DNA from: Collybiopsis luxurians FD-317 M1
Taxonomy: Eukaryota; Basidiomycota; Agaricomycetes; Agaricales; Omphalotaceae
Direction of reading: 5' to 3'
DNA length: 31,456 nt
Assembly (NCBI GenBank): GCA_000827265.1
Contig: KN834853.1
Coordinates: 120,048-151,503 of the forward strand
A program made the translations under genes and the position numbers. Below, in pieces: positions 30,769 through 31,456 of the stretch (within the stretch, counting starts at the first letter, position 1; each line of letters opens with the position of its first letter). The notes beneath the pieces were generated by a model. The model had not been told where the DNA came from and did no database searches. It saw only the letters and a list, made by a program, of their open reading frames with translations.

Positions 30769-31456
30769 TCATACCTCACTCAAACTTAAAACTAACAGGA
30801 ATTCTGAAGCTAGCTTCCATCTAGCCACATGAGAAATCACCTGAGAAAGACTGATTAACTCCAGATCATCTGCATAAGATGTTGAAACAAGCTTGGCTTC
30901 AAATCCCCTAGACCAAAAAGCTTTAAAAGAATCAACTGGCTTTACCAAGTTTGGCTCAATGTTCCGGCAAACAGCAATGTGAATGTCTCCATCTATATCA
31001 AAGATATAGTGAATCTGGCCCACTTGCCACTCTGAAACATTTGGGCTCTGGAAGCATATATAACTGTTTCCCTCCCCAGATGCCTCCTTCACAGCATAGT
31101 ATCCAGACAGAGCTTTGACATGAACACGCAAGGTAATCTGGTTTCTTTCTTCATTGCTGAGCAGCCTGGATAGCTCAAGGGGGATCTTCTTTGTAGGGGC
31201 TGCTCCCTCCCTAGGCTGCTCACCAGAAAACCCATAAGCTTTGTCTAAAAGTTCCTGACATGTTTTTCAGGAGAGGGGGTGCATTGGGCCTCAGAAGCCA
31301 TCGACGAAAACCAACCCCCTTCACATATTGATGCAGAAGTGTTGTTTCCAATTGACCTGAACTTAGAAGTTAGCTAAGCAAGCTCATATAAATTATTAAA
31401 GGACTGACCAGGAATATGATTTGTTAGGTCTTTTGTAGTCATTCCAATCAAATGTT
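30769..31456 (-). pseudogene. C-terminal part of a decayed, possibly transposon-associated protein
   Basis: The frame ending at 30769 is open back to 31266 (LELSRLLSNEERNQITLRVH, GQIHYIFDIDGDIHIAVCRN, LSQVISHVARWKLASEFLL). It meets a TGA at 31269-31267 and continues further right in the same frame with protein-like sequence and two more TGAs before about 31340. The pattern of the last 100 residues, ending in (V/H)ARxx.....L.LS, resembles the C-terminal part of proteins I associate with basidiomycete CMC/KDZ-type DNA transposons. That link is inference from memory of the pattern. The gene runs off the window. Confidence 0.4.

Noticed and set aside
960..31330. A variant genetic code reading TGA as Arg or Trp
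   Set aside because: The intact NmrA gene has no internal TGA, TAA/TAG breaks and frameshifts occur in the same pseudogenes, and the expected residue varies (Arg, Trp). Mutation decay explains all of it.

Overview
This window looks like a piece of a basidiomycete (mushroom-forming, Agaricomycete-type) nuclear genome. The evidence is short 40-66 bp GT-AG introns with CTRAC-like branch sites, a chromodomain Ty3/gypsy retrotransposon, a DIRS-like tyrosine-recombinase retroelement, and protein families I know mainly from large basidiomycete paralogue sets (ZZ-zinc-finger proteins, F-box/nucleotidyltransferase-like proteins, RHS/Crinkler-type NTPase-nucleases, AAA-ATPase-like proteins). There is no bacterial-style operon, ribosome-binding site or CRISPR array. 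The species cannot be named from the sequence.

Layout. 1-346: frameshifted ankyrin-repeat fragment. About 960-4680: one or two decayed multi-exon genes on the minus strand. 5047-6218: decayed F-box/nucleotidyltransferase-like gene (minus). 6341-7234: unknown gene with one stop (plus). 8990-10498: decayed RHS/Crinkler-like NTPase-nuclease gene (minus). 10867-12306: four-exon minus-strand gene with four in-frame TGAs. 13452-14053: 602-bp fold-back transposon. About 14340-17475: 5'-truncated chromovirus (minus). 17540-18015: unknown exon pair (minus). 19070-19899: decayed AAA-ATPase-like gene (minus). 20085-25161: DIRS-like element (plus), whose gag is split by a 784-bp CACTG-ended transposon (20396-21179) carrying its own small ORF. 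25273-27724: decayed ZZ-zinc-finger gene (plus). 28809-30008: the only apparently intact gene, a 346-aa NmrA-like NAD(P)-binding protein (minus). 30381-30548: HTH transposase remnant. 30769-31456: C-terminal part of a decayed protein running off the right edge.

The most informative feature is the mode of decay. Genes and retroelements alike are open over long stretches except for single nonsense codons, and these are overwhelmingly TGA. In most cases arginine (CGA) would restore the frame and in a few tryptophan would; TAA/TAG are rare and fit CAA/CAG. The two arms of each transposon differ at CpG sites in the same way. By eye, 600 bp around 14401-15000 contain no CpG, while 600 bp of the NmrA gene contain about 11. 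This suggests long-term C-to-T decay at CpG (methylation-driven or RIP-like) over a TE-rich gene graveyard, next to a conserved island on the right. Two elements share CACTGC...GCAGTG ends and 3-bp TNA target duplications; removing one of them restores the gag reading frame exactly.
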